From Flammeovirgaceae bacterium BBD 1991-12 (GTDB lineage: Bacteria; Bacteroidota; Bacteroidia; Cytophagales; Cyclobacteriaceae): 64,000 nucleotides of DNA. The position numbers and the translations under genes were made by a program. The stretch is from contig LYSV01000015.1 of assembly GCA_001657315.1 (NCBI GenBank), positions 22,538-86,537 on the forward strand, in the 5' to 3' direction. The notes beneath the pieces were generated by a model. It made no database searches, had not been told where the DNA came from, and was given only the letters and a program-made list of their open reading frames with translations. Position 1 is the first letter of the stretch. The number at the start of each line of letters is the position of its first letter. This document shows positions 26,831-35,931 of the stretch, piece after piece.

Positions 26831-28243
26831 ATGATCAAGATATATAGATATTTATTGACGAGCATATGCCTGGTGATCATGCTTTCATGTGATGATAAAT
26901 TGGAAATTGCTCAACCGGATGTGCTGTCCGCGGAGGTTGCCATTCAAAGTGTAGAGGATTTAGAATTGGCGCTGGTAGGTGCTTATGCCACCTTGCGGAG
27001 CGGAAGCTTGTATAGAGAGGCTATGGTGTATTTGCCGGATATATTGGCGGATAATATGAGAATAGGCCCTACTAATGGAGGACGCTTCAGAACCCAGACA
27101 AACTGGTTGTACACAGCAGGCAATGACATTGGAGTTTGGGCTGCTGCTTATACGCTTATTTTTAGGGCCAATACTGTAATAAACAACGCAGAGCAGTTTG
27201 AAGATGGGCCCTATAAAAACAGAATTGTTGGACAAGCCTATGCGCTAAGAGCCTTTGGGCACTTTGACCTGCTCAGATACTACGGACAGGAATACAATAG
27301 AAACTCTACCAGGCTTGGGGTACCGGTTGTTAAATTCTTTGAGATCGGTACCCCGCCCAGGGCCACGGTAGCCGAGGTATATGATCAGGTGTTTGAAGAT
27401 CTTGGCACGGCCAGAACCATGTTGGGTGATGTTGACAAAGATATACAGGAAACAGGGCCATATTTTATGGACCAGCGGGCAGTAACGGCCCTGCTCGCGA
27501 GGGTATCGCTTTATGCCGAAGAGTGGGAAGATGCCGCGGATTATGCCTCTCAGGTTATTAGTACCAATTCACTGGCAGGCATTGGTGAATACCCTGGGAT
27601 ATGGAGGGAAGATGACCTTAATGACGAAATCCTGTTTGGCGTTCTGTTTGCTACGCGGGATGAGGGCACTTTAGGCAGTCGCTTGTATGATGCCGTTCTT
27701 GACATTCCACAACAGTTTACCTATACCGCTTCTTTGGGAGACCTTTATGATAAGACCAATGATATTCGATTCAGCACTTTCGTATTGGAAAACACCACAA
27801 CAAGTTCCGATGATGTCTACCTGACGATCAAATACCTCGGGCGTGGTGGTGAAAATGGTCTTAATAACGCCAAAGTGCTTAGAGTAAGTGAAATGTATCT
27901 CATCAGGGCTGAAGCATACACCAATATCCCCGGTAGAGATACCGATGCACTGGCGGACCTGAATGCCCTGAGGGATAGTAGAATAAGTGCCTATGTACCG
28001 GAAAATCTTAGTGGAGATGCACTTAAAGAAGCGATCCGGGTAGAAAGAAGAAAGGAGCTCGTAGCCGAAGGACACAGATGGTTTGACTTGAGAAGAACAA
28101 ATGAATCTATCGCCCGGGGGACCGATTGCAGAGGTATAACACTGAACTGTACCTTGCCAACGGGTGATTCTAGATTTATATACCCCATTCCTCAGGACGA
28201 GATTTTGGCAAATCCCAATATGAAGCAGAATGATGGATATTAA
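26831..28243 (+). CDS. RagB/SusD family outer-membrane substrate-binding lipoprotein
   Basis: A 470-residue surface lipoprotein with a lipobox (VIMLSC, Cys near residue 20) followed by DDK. The helical SusD/RagB fold shows IVGQAYALRAFGHFDLLRYYG in the TPR core, ATVAEVYDQVFEDLGTAR, and the conserved end regions MYLIRAEAYTNI, IRVERRKELVAEGHRWFDLR and YPIPQDEILANPNMKQNDGY. It forms the hinged lid over the SusC channel and captures ligand. The gene is 11 bases behind susC, and the next lipoprotein gene starts within about 20 bases, so these are co-transcribed. Confidence 0.96.
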   Translation: MIKIYRYLLTSICLVIMLSCDDKLEIAQPDVLSAEVAIQSVEDLELALVGAYATLRSGSLYREAMVYLPDILADNMRIGPTNGGRFRTQTNWLYTAGNDIGVWAAAYTLIFRANTVINNAEQFEDGPYKNRIVGQAYALRAFGHFDLLRYYGQEYNRNSTRLGVPVVKFFEIGTPPRATVAEVYDQVFEDLGTARTMLGDVDKDIQETGPYFMDQRAVTALLARVSLYAEEWEDAADYASQVISTNSLAGIGEYPGIWREDDLNDEILFGVLFATRDEGTLGSRLYDAVLDIPQQFTYTASLGDLYDKTNDIRFSTFVLENTTTSSDDVYLTIKYLGRGGENGLNNAKVLRVSEMYLIRAEAYTNIPGRDTDALADLNALRDSRISAYVPENLSGDALKEAIRVERRKELVAEGHRWFDLRRTNESIARGTDCRGITLNCTLPTGDSRFIYPIPQDEILANPNMKQNDGY

Positions 28244-28264
28244 AAGGTTTGAATGTTAGAAGCT

Positions 28265-29275
28265 ATGAAAAAATACATATATATAATACTTGTTGCTATT
28301 GTAGCACTCTCGTGCGAAGTAGATAATATCGGACCCATATTGGATGATGATATTGATCGAATCTTTTTTGATACCGACAGTATAGGTCGTTTTGAAAATG
28401 ATCCAAATGATATTGTTGTTAGAGTAAGCTCAATTAAGCCGGGACGTAGCACCACTATTACTTTAGGAGGTACAGCTGTTAGAGATGTAGATTATGTCCT
28501 GACCGGTGATCTAAACCTTTCTTTCGGGGAAAGTGGTGATGCAGCTTACAATCAATACCTCTTCATCTCATTAATTGATAATTCTGCTGGTGATGATGAC
28601 AAAACGATCATACTTTCATTGCCATCCGGCCAGGGTCTTTCCGAGACAAACCGGAGGGAATTGATCATAAGCATTGTTAATAATGACGTGAGTTCCGGAA
28701 CAGTAGAAGTACCAATTTCCGCAACTAATGATGATGTGGAAGAAGGTCAGTTTGATGGTGCGCTGGATTTTGATAGTAGTGACCTTGAACTAGGTGAATA
28801 TGATACAGGAGGAACACCAGATCGTGGACTTCAGACTATTGGCCTCAGGTTCAATAACATTCAAATTCCACAAAATGTGAATATACTTTCTGCTTCTATT
28901 CAATTTACTGCAGATAATACCGGGTCGGACCCTGTCCAATTGACCATTTATGCGGAAAACATTGGAAATGCACCCGAATACGCAAATGCTTTTGGAGTGA
29001 CAAGCAGAGATAGAACTACAGCTAATGCGGTTTGGAACGTACCACCGTGGCTTACTGTGGGTGAAAGTGGTGCTCCTCAGAAAACACTGGATTTGTCAGC
29101 AGTGGTTCAGGAAGTTTTGGATAGAGATGATTGGCAGGCGGGTAACAGTATAAATTTCATTATGGAACATAGCGGACCAAGTGTAGGGGTGACAAGTAAC
29201 TCTGGCGGTAGAGAAGCTGAAACTTTCGATGGAACTGCTGCACCTGTCTTAATTATAGACTGGGAGCTTAAATAA
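28265..29275 (+). CDS. Surface lipoprotein with C-terminal domain shared with the next protein
   Basis: A 336-residue lipoprotein starting MKKYIYIILVAIVALSCEVD; an in-frame ATG lies four codons earlier. Residues about 40-150 form a beta-rich domain with a Calx-beta-like look (VDYVLTGDLNLSFGES, DDDKTIILSL). The C-terminal domain (about 160-336) carries SSDLELGEYD, TIGLRFNNIQIPQN, VQLTIYAENIGN, VWNVPPW, VQEVLDRDDWQAGNSINFIM and SGGREAE. Almost the same pattern recurs at the C-terminus of the next gene's product. No catalytic residues stand out; carbohydrate or surface binding is likely for a protein in this position. It is the third gene of the susC operon. Confidence 0.75.
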   Translation: MKKYIYIILVAIVALSCEVDNIGPILDDDIDRIFFDTDSIGRFENDPNDIVVRVSSIKPGRSTTITLGGTAVRDVDYVLTGDLNLSFGESGDAAYNQYLFISLIDNSAGDDDKTIILSLPSGQGLSETNRRELIISIVNNDVSSGTVEVPISATNDDVEEGQFDGALDFDSSDLELGEYDTGGTPDRGLQTIGLRFNNIQIPQNVNILSASIQFTADNTGSDPVQLTIYAENIGNAPEYANAFGVTSRDRTTANAVWNVPPWLTVGESGAPQKTLDLSAVVQEVLDRDDWQAGNSINFIMEHSGPSVGVTSNSGGREAETFDGTAAPVLIIDWELK

Positions 29276-29370
29276 CTGTTTTTCGCAGTTACGGAGCACC
29301 TGCATGACCCTGAAACTTTTATTACGACTTAAAAAGTTCAGATTCGGATATATTTTTAAAAGAATAATTA

Positions 29371-30837
29371 ATGAAAAATACTAGATATATATTGGTTAAG
29401 CGTTTCCTGTTTTGCTTAACCCTGACAGCTACCATACTCGTAGCATGTGAAGATGATGATGCTGATAAAATTTCTAACTCGCCACAGAGATTGCCGGATA
29501 TAACCATGATAGACCCTGCCAGCGGGCCTGTACGATCTACGGTGACACTTACAGGGGTAAACTTCAGTGAAAATCCTGATGAGATCAGCGTAACGTTCGA
29601 CGGAGGAGATCAGGCACAAATTATATCCTCTACGGAGACAACGATCAAGGTTAAAGTACCTGATTTCACTACTTCCGGTATTGTAAACTTAGTTGTGGGG
29701 ACTTCATTTGCCATAGGAGGGCCAACATTTACGGTTGAGCTACCCGAAATTATGTCCTATTCAACATCAACAGCCGAACCCGGTGCATCTGTCGTGATCT
29801 CCGGTTCCGGTTTTAGCGAAACACCAACGGATAATATTGTCAGCTTCAATGGAGAACTGGCTGAGGTTGCATCATCTTCATCCACAAGCATTACGGCTAC
29901 AGTTCCCGTGCGGGCTTTGACAGGTCCAATTACCTTAACGGTGGCTGGAAATGATCCGGTGACAGGTCCTGTATTTACGGTTACGAGACCTGAAGTAATG
30001 ATAACTTCCATCAACCCAACCCAGGGCGCCCCGGGAATAGAAGTTACAATTACCGGAACTGGTTTTAGCGAAATATTGGCTGATAATATTGTCAGTTTCA
30101 ATGGAGAGCTGGCAGATGTTTCAGCATCCACACCTACAACCATTACTGCCACCGTTCCCTTAGATGCTACTACAGGCCCCATTACTCTGACGGTATTTGG
30201 TAATGATCCCGTAACAGGGCCTGAGTTCACTATAACCGGGAATACCATATTGATCCCTCTCATTAGCGATGATGATGATGTAGAAGAGATTGCAGTGCTG
30301 GAAGCTGGAAGCACCGATGCCGTAGGTGATATGGATCTGGGCAGTAGTGACCTGGAATTTGGAGAAATGAGCAGTGGTCAGGGCTTAATGAATATCGGGT
30401 TACGATTTAATAATGCTGACATACCGCAGGGAGCAACTATTGAAGAAGCCAGCGTTCAGTTTAAATGTGATAATACCGGGGCGGACCCGGTAGAACTGAC
30501 CATTTATGGAGAAAATACCGCCAATGCTGCTGAATATACAGGAGTTAACGGAGAATTATCTGAGAGACCACTTACCACAGCAAATGTGGTGTGGAATGTT
30601 CCTGAATGGGTGGCAGCAGGTGATCGGTTAGACGCCCAGAAAACAGTGAATTTGGCGAGTATAATACAGGAAATTGTAGATCGGCCTGACTGGGCACCCG
30701 GCAATAGCATAAACATTATAATGAAACACACGGGTGTGAGTATTGGTGTAACCAATACTTCAGGAGGAAGAGAAGCAGAAAATTACTCATCGTCTACCGC
30801 TGATGACGGGGCTGAATTATCCATCACTTTCAAGTAA
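29371..30837 (+). CDS. Surface lipoprotein with three TIG/IPT domains and shared C-terminal domain
   Basis: A 488-residue lipoprotein with a lipobox (TATILVAC, Cys near residue 26) followed by EDDDAD. Three tandem TIG/IPT immunoglobulin-like domains lie at about 45-125, 126-205 and 206-288. The second and third are clearly duplicated (DNIVSFNGELA and TGPITLTV recur in both). The last 190 residues repeat the domain seen in the preceding product: SSDLEFGEMS, NIGLRFNNADIPQG, VWNVPEW, IQEIVDRPDWAPGNSINIIM, SGGREAE. TIG stacks act as rigid spacers, so this looks like a stalk holding a binding domain away from the surface, in the position of a SusE/F-like accessory glycan-binding protein. A terminator follows. 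Confidence 0.8.
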   Translation: MKNTRYILVKRFLFCLTLTATILVACEDDDADKISNSPQRLPDITMIDPASGPVRSTVTLTGVNFSENPDEISVTFDGGDQAQIISSTETTIKVKVPDFTTSGIVNLVVGTSFAIGGPTFTVELPEIMSYSTSTAEPGASVVISGSGFSETPTDNIVSFNGELAEVASSSSTSITATVPVRALTGPITLTVAGNDPVTGPVFTVTRPEVMITSINPTQGAPGIEVTITGTGFSEILADNIVSFNGELADVSASTPTTITATVPLDATTGPITLTVFGNDPVTGPEFTITGNTILIPLISDDDDVEEIAVLEAGSTDAVGDMDLGSSDLEFGEMSSGQGLMNIGLRFNNADIPQGATIEEASVQFKCDNTGADPVELTIYGENTANAAEYTGVNGELSERPLTTANVVWNVPEWVAAGDRLDAQKTVNLASIIQEIVDRPDWAPGNSINIIMKHTGVSIGVTNTSGGREAENYSSSTADDGAELSITFK

Positions 30838-30843
30838 TAATGA

Positions 30844-30880
30844 AAATAAGAGAATGCTTCTCAGGAGCATTCTCTTATTT
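30844..30880 (+). terminator. Strong bidirectional-looking terminator
   Basis: A perfect 15-bp stem AAATAAGAGAATGCT/AGCATTCTCTTATTT with a 7-nt loop lies 7 bases after the TIG lipoprotein stop. A-rich on one side and T-rich on the other, it ends the sigma-controlled susCD unit before the phosphoesterase gene. Confidence 0.85.
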
Positions 30881-31006
30881 ATCAAATCACAGTTTTTGTT
30901 AAAGCAGATCAGCATTAAAGGATATTCCAACCTCCTGAGTAGAAACATTATCAGCGCTATCTTACAGACTATTTTAGATCAATATCAACCATCAAAACCT
31001 GGATCC

Positions 31007-32290
31007 ATGGAAAGGAGAAATATGTTTGTTCTTCTCTGTATAATCACTTTGTGCTGCATCGGCATGTTAAGCTCCTGCTCAGGTGATGAAGATGATAAAC
31101 CCGCTGAGCTTCCTCTCCCGAAGATCACTTCAGTCAGTCCCGCTAAAGGGAAAGAAGGGGATGTAGTGACGATCAATGGTAATAATTTCAGCCCTGATGC
31201 TACAACCGTTACAGTCGGTTTCAATGGTGTAAAAGCCACAGAAATATTCTTTTCTTCTGTTAGTCAAATTTCCACGCAAGTGCCGACCGGCGCAACTACC
31301 GGCAATGTATCAGTGACTATTGGAAATCAAACAGTACAGGGGCCGGTTTTTACTGTTGAGGAAAAAGTGATAGATAATACCAATCAAACGCCCGTCAACT
31401 TCAAGATCGCGTTTATCGGCGATTCAGAAGTTGATGTAGCAGCAGACGCCGTTTTATCTCTTATTAAAAGCGAAGGTACCGATGCCGTAGTACATGCGGG
31501 GGACCTTGGTTATGATAGCAATGCACCATTGATATTTGAAAATAATGTTAATGCTGTCCTGGGGGCAGATTTTCCATATTTCTACGTAGTGGGTAATCAT
31601 GATGATCACCTTTGGAACATCAGCGGTGGCTATCAGCAACTGCTGGAAAGCAGATTCAAGAGATTGGGAATCAAATGGACAGGACAATTGGGAGTGCAAA
31701 GTTCGTTTTCATACAAGGGGATCTTTTTTGTTACTACTGCACCTGACGAATTTGGTATTACCTCTGCAGAAGCAGGTGACTTTATACGTGGCCAGTTGAA
31801 AGGAAATTCTTCTTTATGGAGAATATCATTTTGGCATAAAAATCAACGCCTTATGCAAATAGGAGGTAAAGTAGATGAGGCTGGATGGCATGTATATGAG
31901 GAATCGCGAAAAGGAGGGGCCATTATAGCCACAGCCCATGAGCATTCCTACAGTCGTACCTACGAAATGAGCAATTTTCAAACGCAAACCATCTCCTCTA
32001 CCAGCAATATAGTGAATCTGGCAAAAGATGATTTGGCGACTGCCTATGACGAAGGCAGATCATTCGCATTTGTATCCGGTCTGGGAGGCAGAAGCATCCG
32101 GGATGCACAAGCAGGACTGGACCTGAATCCATGGTGGGCCGATGTATATCATAGCAACAATGGAGGTCAATACGGAGCCCTGTTTGGGGAGTTCAATTAC
32201 AATGGAGATGCCAGGCTGGCGCGTTTCTATTTCAAAGACATTGATGGGGTAGAGAGAGATGAGTTTTTTGTGAGGTCAAACTTGCAGTAA
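31007..32290 (+). CDS. TIG-domain metallophosphoesterase lipoprotein
   Basis: A 427-residue lipoprotein. I start it at ATG 31007 (MERRNMFVLLCI...), which gives a lipobox ending LSSCSGDEDD; the longer frame runs back through the terminator. A TIG/IPT domain spans about 35-120 (ITSVSPAKGKEGDVVTING). The calcineurin-like phosphoesterase domain has FIGDSEVD, VVHAGDLGY, VVGNHDDH, ISFWHKN and TAHEHSYSR, giving the Asp/Asn/His metal ligands of purple-acid-phosphatase-like enzymes. The first motif reads GDSE where many relatives have GDxG or GDxH. It probably hydrolyses phosphate esters at the cell surface. The TIG domain links it to the lipoprotein encoded before it, although a terminator separates the genes. 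Confidence 0.88.
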   Translation: MERRNMFVLLCIITLCCIGMLSSCSGDEDDKPAELPLPKITSVSPAKGKEGDVVTINGNNFSPDATTVTVGFNGVKATEIFFSSVSQISTQVPTGATTGNVSVTIGNQTVQGPVFTVEEKVIDNTNQTPVNFKIAFIGDSEVDVAADAVLSLIKSEGTDAVVHAGDLGYDSNAPLIFENNVNAVLGADFPYFYVVGNHDDHLWNISGGYQQLLESRFKRLGIKWTGQLGVQSSFSYKGIFFVTTAPDEFGITSAEAGDFIRGQLKGNSSLWRISFWHKNQRLMQIGGKVDEAGWHVYEESRKGGAIIATAHEHSYSRTYEMSNFQTQTISSTSNIVNLAKDDLATAYDEGRSFAFVSGLGGRSIRDAQAGLDLNPWWADVYHSNNGGQYGALFGEFNYNGDARLARFYFKDIDGVERDEFFVRSNLQ

Positions 32291-32342
32291 TACTGATAGG
32301 GTGTATTTAAAATATGCCAGTAGTTTATAAAAAGTATTTAAA

Positions 32343-34031
32343 ATGAAGTATACGAAAATTATTGTTTATAGAATTTTATTGCTCTTGTTCTTTTTCACAG
32401 GCCAGGCAGGTAGTTCTATCAGCCAGTCCAAAGAAGAATGTGGATCTGTGCCAGGCCAGGAGTACCTGGGTTATTTAGAAAGAACTCTAACAGAACGGGA
32501 AGCTTTGGCAAAAAAATATATTAGGGACAGGCAAATGGGTAGAGTTACCAGTGCCAGTATTCCCGTCCAATTCCATGTAAGCAGAACAACCGAAGGTAAT
32601 GATGCTGCAGTAAGTGAAGCAGACCTGGTGAAAGTTTTAGACAATGTAAATGCATCATTTTCTTCAATGGGAATTTCATTTATGTCTTGCGGGCAAACCA
32701 GGTTTATTGATGACACATTCCTGCATACAAATTTTGAAAAAGACCTCCACGATCCACTACTTGATCAATATGACGACAAATTTGTTCTGAATATTTATTT
32801 TTTTGAGGACATACTCGATGTGAATGGCTATGCTAAATTCCCCCAGGATCAGGTCGACAGAATTGTCATAAATAATGAACGAGCCCTGACAAGCACGGTA
32901 GAACATGAAATTGGTCACTACTTTTCCTTACTTCATACATACTCAACTTCGCGAGGAGCTGAGTTGGTAAGTGGCGCTAACTGCAGAGTGGCGGGTGATT
33001 TTATATGTGACACCCCACCAGACCCGGGAGACAGGAGCGATTTCAGTGCTTGCATATATGTCGGAGGTGCCAGGGATGCTGCTGGTGATCTGTATAAACC
33101 TGATGGATTTAATTACATGGGAAGAGGACAGGCAACCTGCCGGAACAGGTTCTCATTACTTCAACGTGAACGGATAATGGCATCGTTAATGATGGACCGG
33201 TATTACCTGGTGGATTGTTCGCAAACGGCACCCGAGGTCAACAGCTGCATATCCACCATAACCTCTTTTCCACACAAAGAAAGTTTCGAAGATTATACAG
33301 GAGGAACAGAATGGAGACAGAACTTTGACGATGATTTTGGTTGGAGATTAATACATAGAACATCCTCCGGTAGCACTGGTCCTGGTCAGGCTTTGGATGG
33401 CGATTATTTTATGTATACCGAAGCATCTGATTATATGAATGCCACTGGTATTTTAAGCAGTCCTTGTTTTGATCTGCAAAACCAGGGTACTGCCAGTATC
33501 AGTTTTGGATATCATATGTATGGCACAGATATCGGTAAGCTTGAATTACAAATAACCAAAGACCAGGGAACTACATGGGCCACACTATGGATACAACAGG
33601 GAAACAAAGGCAACCAATGGAATACTGCGGTTGTCACATTTGATGATTATGTCAGCAACATTGTTCAATTGCGATTTGTGGGTAAGACCAGCAGCGGTTC
33701 CAAAGGTGATATGGCCATCGATGATATTGTGGTTTCAAGTGAAGAGTTGATCACCGGGATCGAACAGGATAATAGAGGGAACACGTTAAGCGCATACCCC
33801 AATCCTGCACGGCAGACCATTACCATTCAATATTCAGATCCCGGGCAGGATCATGCCACATTGTATGTAACAAGCACTGACGGTCGTATTGTTTATAAAG
33901 AAAGATTAGCCGACAAGACAGGTTTAAATCAAACTCAACTGGACCTTACTCTATGGAGCCCTGGTATCTATCTTGTGCGCATAACCGGTCAGTCAAAGGA
34001 CCACACTACTCTGTTTGTTCATCAACCCTGA
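32343..34031 (+). CDS. M43 (pappalysin-like) zinc metalloprotease with MAM-like domain and T9SS signal
   Basis: A 562-residue secreted protease with a signal peptide (about 1-27). The metzincin zinc site is H188EIGH192YFSLLH198. The usual Gly of HExxHxxGxxH is Ser here, while all three His and the catalytic Glu are present. A Met-turn segment GFNYMGRG follows, with Cys-rich GANCRVAGDFICDTPPDP between. A beta-sandwich resembling a MAM domain covers about 305-470. The C-terminal 75 residues form a type A T9SS sorting domain (AYPNPARQTITIQY ... LWSPGIYLVRI), so the protein leaves through T9SS and is anchored or released at the surface. It sits between the two phosphoesterase genes. Confidence 0.92.
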   Translation: MKYTKIIVYRILLLLFFFTGQAGSSISQSKEECGSVPGQEYLGYLERTLTEREALAKKYIRDRQMGRVTSASIPVQFHVSRTTEGNDAAVSEADLVKVLDNVNASFSSMGISFMSCGQTRFIDDTFLHTNFEKDLHDPLLDQYDDKFVLNIYFFEDILDVNGYAKFPQDQVDRIVINNERALTSTVEHEIGHYFSLLHTYSTSRGAELVSGANCRVAGDFICDTPPDPGDRSDFSACIYVGGARDAAGDLYKPDGFNYMGRGQATCRNRFSLLQRERIMASLMMDRYYLVDCSQTAPEVNSCISTITSFPHKESFEDYTGGTEWRQNFDDDFGWRLIHRTSSGSTGPGQALDGDYFMYTEASDYMNATGILSSPCFDLQNQGTASISFGYHMYGTDIGKLELQITKDQGTTWATLWIQQGNKGNQWNTAVVTFDDYVSNIVQLRFVGKTSSGSKGDMAIDDIVVSSEELITGIEQDNRGNTLSAYPNPARQTITIQYSDPGQDHATLYVTSTDGRIVYKERLADKTGLNQTQLDLTLWSPGIYLVRITGQSKDHTTLFVHQP

Positions 34032-34137
34032 GACAGATGATCAATACATTGACCTGAAGGTTTTGGATGGGTATCCTCAAAACTCGCGTCAGGTTGTAGC
34101 ATGGGATAACAATATGAAATAAAAAAATTACTATAAA

Positions 34138-35214
34138 ATGAAATCAATTATTCGCGCAATACTGTTGGTGATTGCTTGTTTTTATTCGTCTCTTTTAAAG
34201 GCACAGCTTAATGATTGTCCATATGTATTTTATGATACCGATAAAATTATAATAAAATGGATTGAAGACGGGGAACTGATCCAAAAGGTGTATGACAAGC
34301 ACAGGTTCAAAAAATTAAGAATAACTACATGTGAAGCTTTTCGGTCAAAGTATCTGGTTACAGATCCATCCATGGAGATCTACGATCAGCCACATTTCAC
34401 GGGTGTTTCCAAAATCGCTGCGCTAGGCGATATTCATGGACAGTATGATCTGTTCATTGAGCTGTTGCAGGCACATAAAATAATTAATAAGAAAGGTAAA
34501 TGGAGCTACGGAAAGGGCCATTTGGTTATTGTGGGTGACGTATTCGACAGAGGTGATCATGTAACGGAAACCCTTTGGTTCCTGTATAAATTGGAACAGG
34601 AAGCAACAAAGGCAGGGGGAAGGGTACACCTGCTTCTTGGAAACCATGAGATCATGGTGCTGAATGGTGACTTGAGATATATAAGCGATAAATATAAACT
34701 TGTATCTGAAAAGATGGGGCTGGAATATGATGAGTTGTTCAGTTCAAACACATTTATCGGTCGCTGGTTAAGAACCAAACCGGTAGCTGTTACCATTGGT
34801 GATATTGCTTTTACCCATGCAGGCTTCTCACCTCAGTTTGTCAGTAAACAGTTTGATATAGAATCAACCAATCGCCTGTTTCACGCAGGTATAGTAGATA
34901 AAAGTAAAGAGGTAATAGCTAAAAATGATACTACCAGGTTTTTGGCTAAATCCAAAGGGCCGGTATGGTACCGTGGATATTTCAGGGACAAAAACTTTAC
35001 AAAAGCGCAGGCCCGGGAGATTCTTGATCACTTAAACAAAAAGCACATTGTTGTAGGCCACACCTCTATGAAAAAAGTAAAGTCTCACTTTGATGGATTA
35101 ATATTCAGTGTTGATTCAAGTATTAAAAAAGGTGAGTACGGCGAAATTTTGATCTGGGAAAATGATCAGTTCTTCAGAGGTACGTTGTCAGGAGAAAAGA
35201 AAAACTTTGAATAA
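34138..35214 (+). CDS. Metallophosphoesterase of the PPP/Shelph type, exported
   Basis: A 358-residue protein with a signal peptide (MKSIIRAILLVIACFYSSLL, cleavage near KAQ, residue 22-24). The calcineurin-like core reads AALGDIHGQYDLF, VIVGDVFDRGDHVTE, LLLGNHEIMVLNG, AFTHAGFSPQF and VVGHTSMKKVKS, covering the metal-binding Asp, His and Asn positions of PPP-family phosphatases in the bacterial Shelph subgroup. It is expected to be periplasmic or surface-exposed and to act on phosphomonoesters or phosphoproteins. It closes the plus-strand region and is followed by a terminator overlapping the convergent plsY end. Confidence 0.9.
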   Translation: MKSIIRAILLVIACFYSSLLKAQLNDCPYVFYDTDKIIIKWIEDGELIQKVYDKHRFKKLRITTCEAFRSKYLVTDPSMEIYDQPHFTGVSKIAALGDIHGQYDLFIELLQAHKIINKKGKWSYGKGHLVIVGDVFDRGDHVTETLWFLYKLEQEATKAGGRVHLLLGNHEIMVLNGDLRYISDKYKLVSEKMGLEYDELFSSNTFIGRWLRTKPVAVTIGDIAFTHAGFSPQFVSKQFDIESTNRLFHAGIVDKSKEVIAKNDTTRFLAKSKGPVWYRGYFRDKNFTKAQAREILDHLNKKHIVVGHTSMKKVKSHFDGLIFSVDSSIKKGEYGEILIWENDQFFRGTLSGEKKNFE

Positions 35215-35249
35215 AGTCCTGTGATTTTAAAATACCTGAAATTTAGAAA

Positions 35250-35278
35250 AGTGACCAGAACAGGGGTCACTCTTTTTT
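35250..35278 (+). terminator. Rho-independent terminator after the second phosphoesterase
   Basis: Stem AGTGACC/GGTCACT (35250-35256 with 35265-35271) with an 8-nt loop is followed by C and T6. The right arm lies inside the last codons of convergent plsY. Confidence 0.8.
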
Positions 35279-35914
35279 AGACCGGATCAGATAGGTTTTA
35301 TTCTCATCACCCTGTATCAGCCTTTTGATATTCTTATTGTGGGTCCAGAGAATAACGATAAACAGAAAGAAACCGAAGATGATCAACAGGGTTTCGCTCG
35401 TCTTGAACCTGGGAACAAACACCAGCATAGACGGGAACGCCAGTGCGCCTATGATGGAAGCCAGAGATACATATTTGGAGACCAGCAACGTAATGATAAA
35501 AACCAAAATGCATAACAGGGCCACCTCATAGTGTATGGCTATCATCATACCCAGTAGCGTGGCAACACCTTTTCCACCTTTGAAGTTGAGAAAAACTGAA
35601 AATATATGCCCCATCACTGCTACCACGCCAAATATAAGTTTGTAAGTGATAAGGTTGGGTTCGTTGATGATCTGAGCCCGCATGAGCAGGGTAGCGATGG
35701 AGGTGGCGAGTAAACCTTTGATCACATCCCCCAACATAACAATGATACCTGCTTTCGTGCCTAATACCCTGAATGTATTGGTAGCTCCCGGATTACCACT
35801 ACCATATTCGCGTACGTCAAGACCATGTACGGCCCTGCCGAACCAAACGGACGTAGGAACCGACCCTAGAACGTAAGCTAAAATAATCACAAGAGCAATG
35901 ATGAGTACTTCCAT
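35267..35914 (-). CDS. plsY: Acyl-phosphate:glycerol-3-phosphate acyltransferase PlsY
   Basis: A 215-residue inner-membrane enzyme that transfers an acyl group from acyl-phosphate to glycerol-3-phosphate, the first step of phospholipid synthesis. The three PlsY loops are visible: GSVPTSVWFGRAVHGLDVREYGSGNPGATN (loop 1, from residue 16), the FLNFKGGKGVATLLG glycine-rich loop and the final HNKNIKRLIQGDENK. About five membrane helices are predicted. I use the ATG at 35914 (MEVLIIALVI). The same frame stays open 38 more codons upstream, through a terminator-like hairpin, but that part is not protein-like. Normal length. Confidence 0.95.
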   Translation of the reverse strand: MEVLIIALVIILAYVLGSVPTSVWFGRAVHGLDVREYGSGNPGATNTFRVLGTKAGIIVMLGDVIKGLLATSIATLLMRAQIINEPNLITYKLIFGVVAVMGHIFSVFLNFKGGKGVATLLGMMIAIHYEVALLCILVFIITLLVSKYVSLASIIGALAFPSMLVFVPRFKTSETLLIIFGFFLFIVILWTHNKNIKRLIQGDENKTYLIRSKKE

Positions 35915-35931
35915 AAGTTGTTTTAAACGAT

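Noticed and set aside
30803..31006. N-terminal 68-codon extension of the TIG-phosphoesterase frame
   Set aside because: It crosses a strong terminator and has no signal peptide, while the ATG at 31007 gives a proper lipobox.
32343..34031. Possible toxin or anti-phage role for the M43 protease
   Set aside because: No defence gene neighbours. The T9SS tail and MAM-like domain indicate ordinary secretion.
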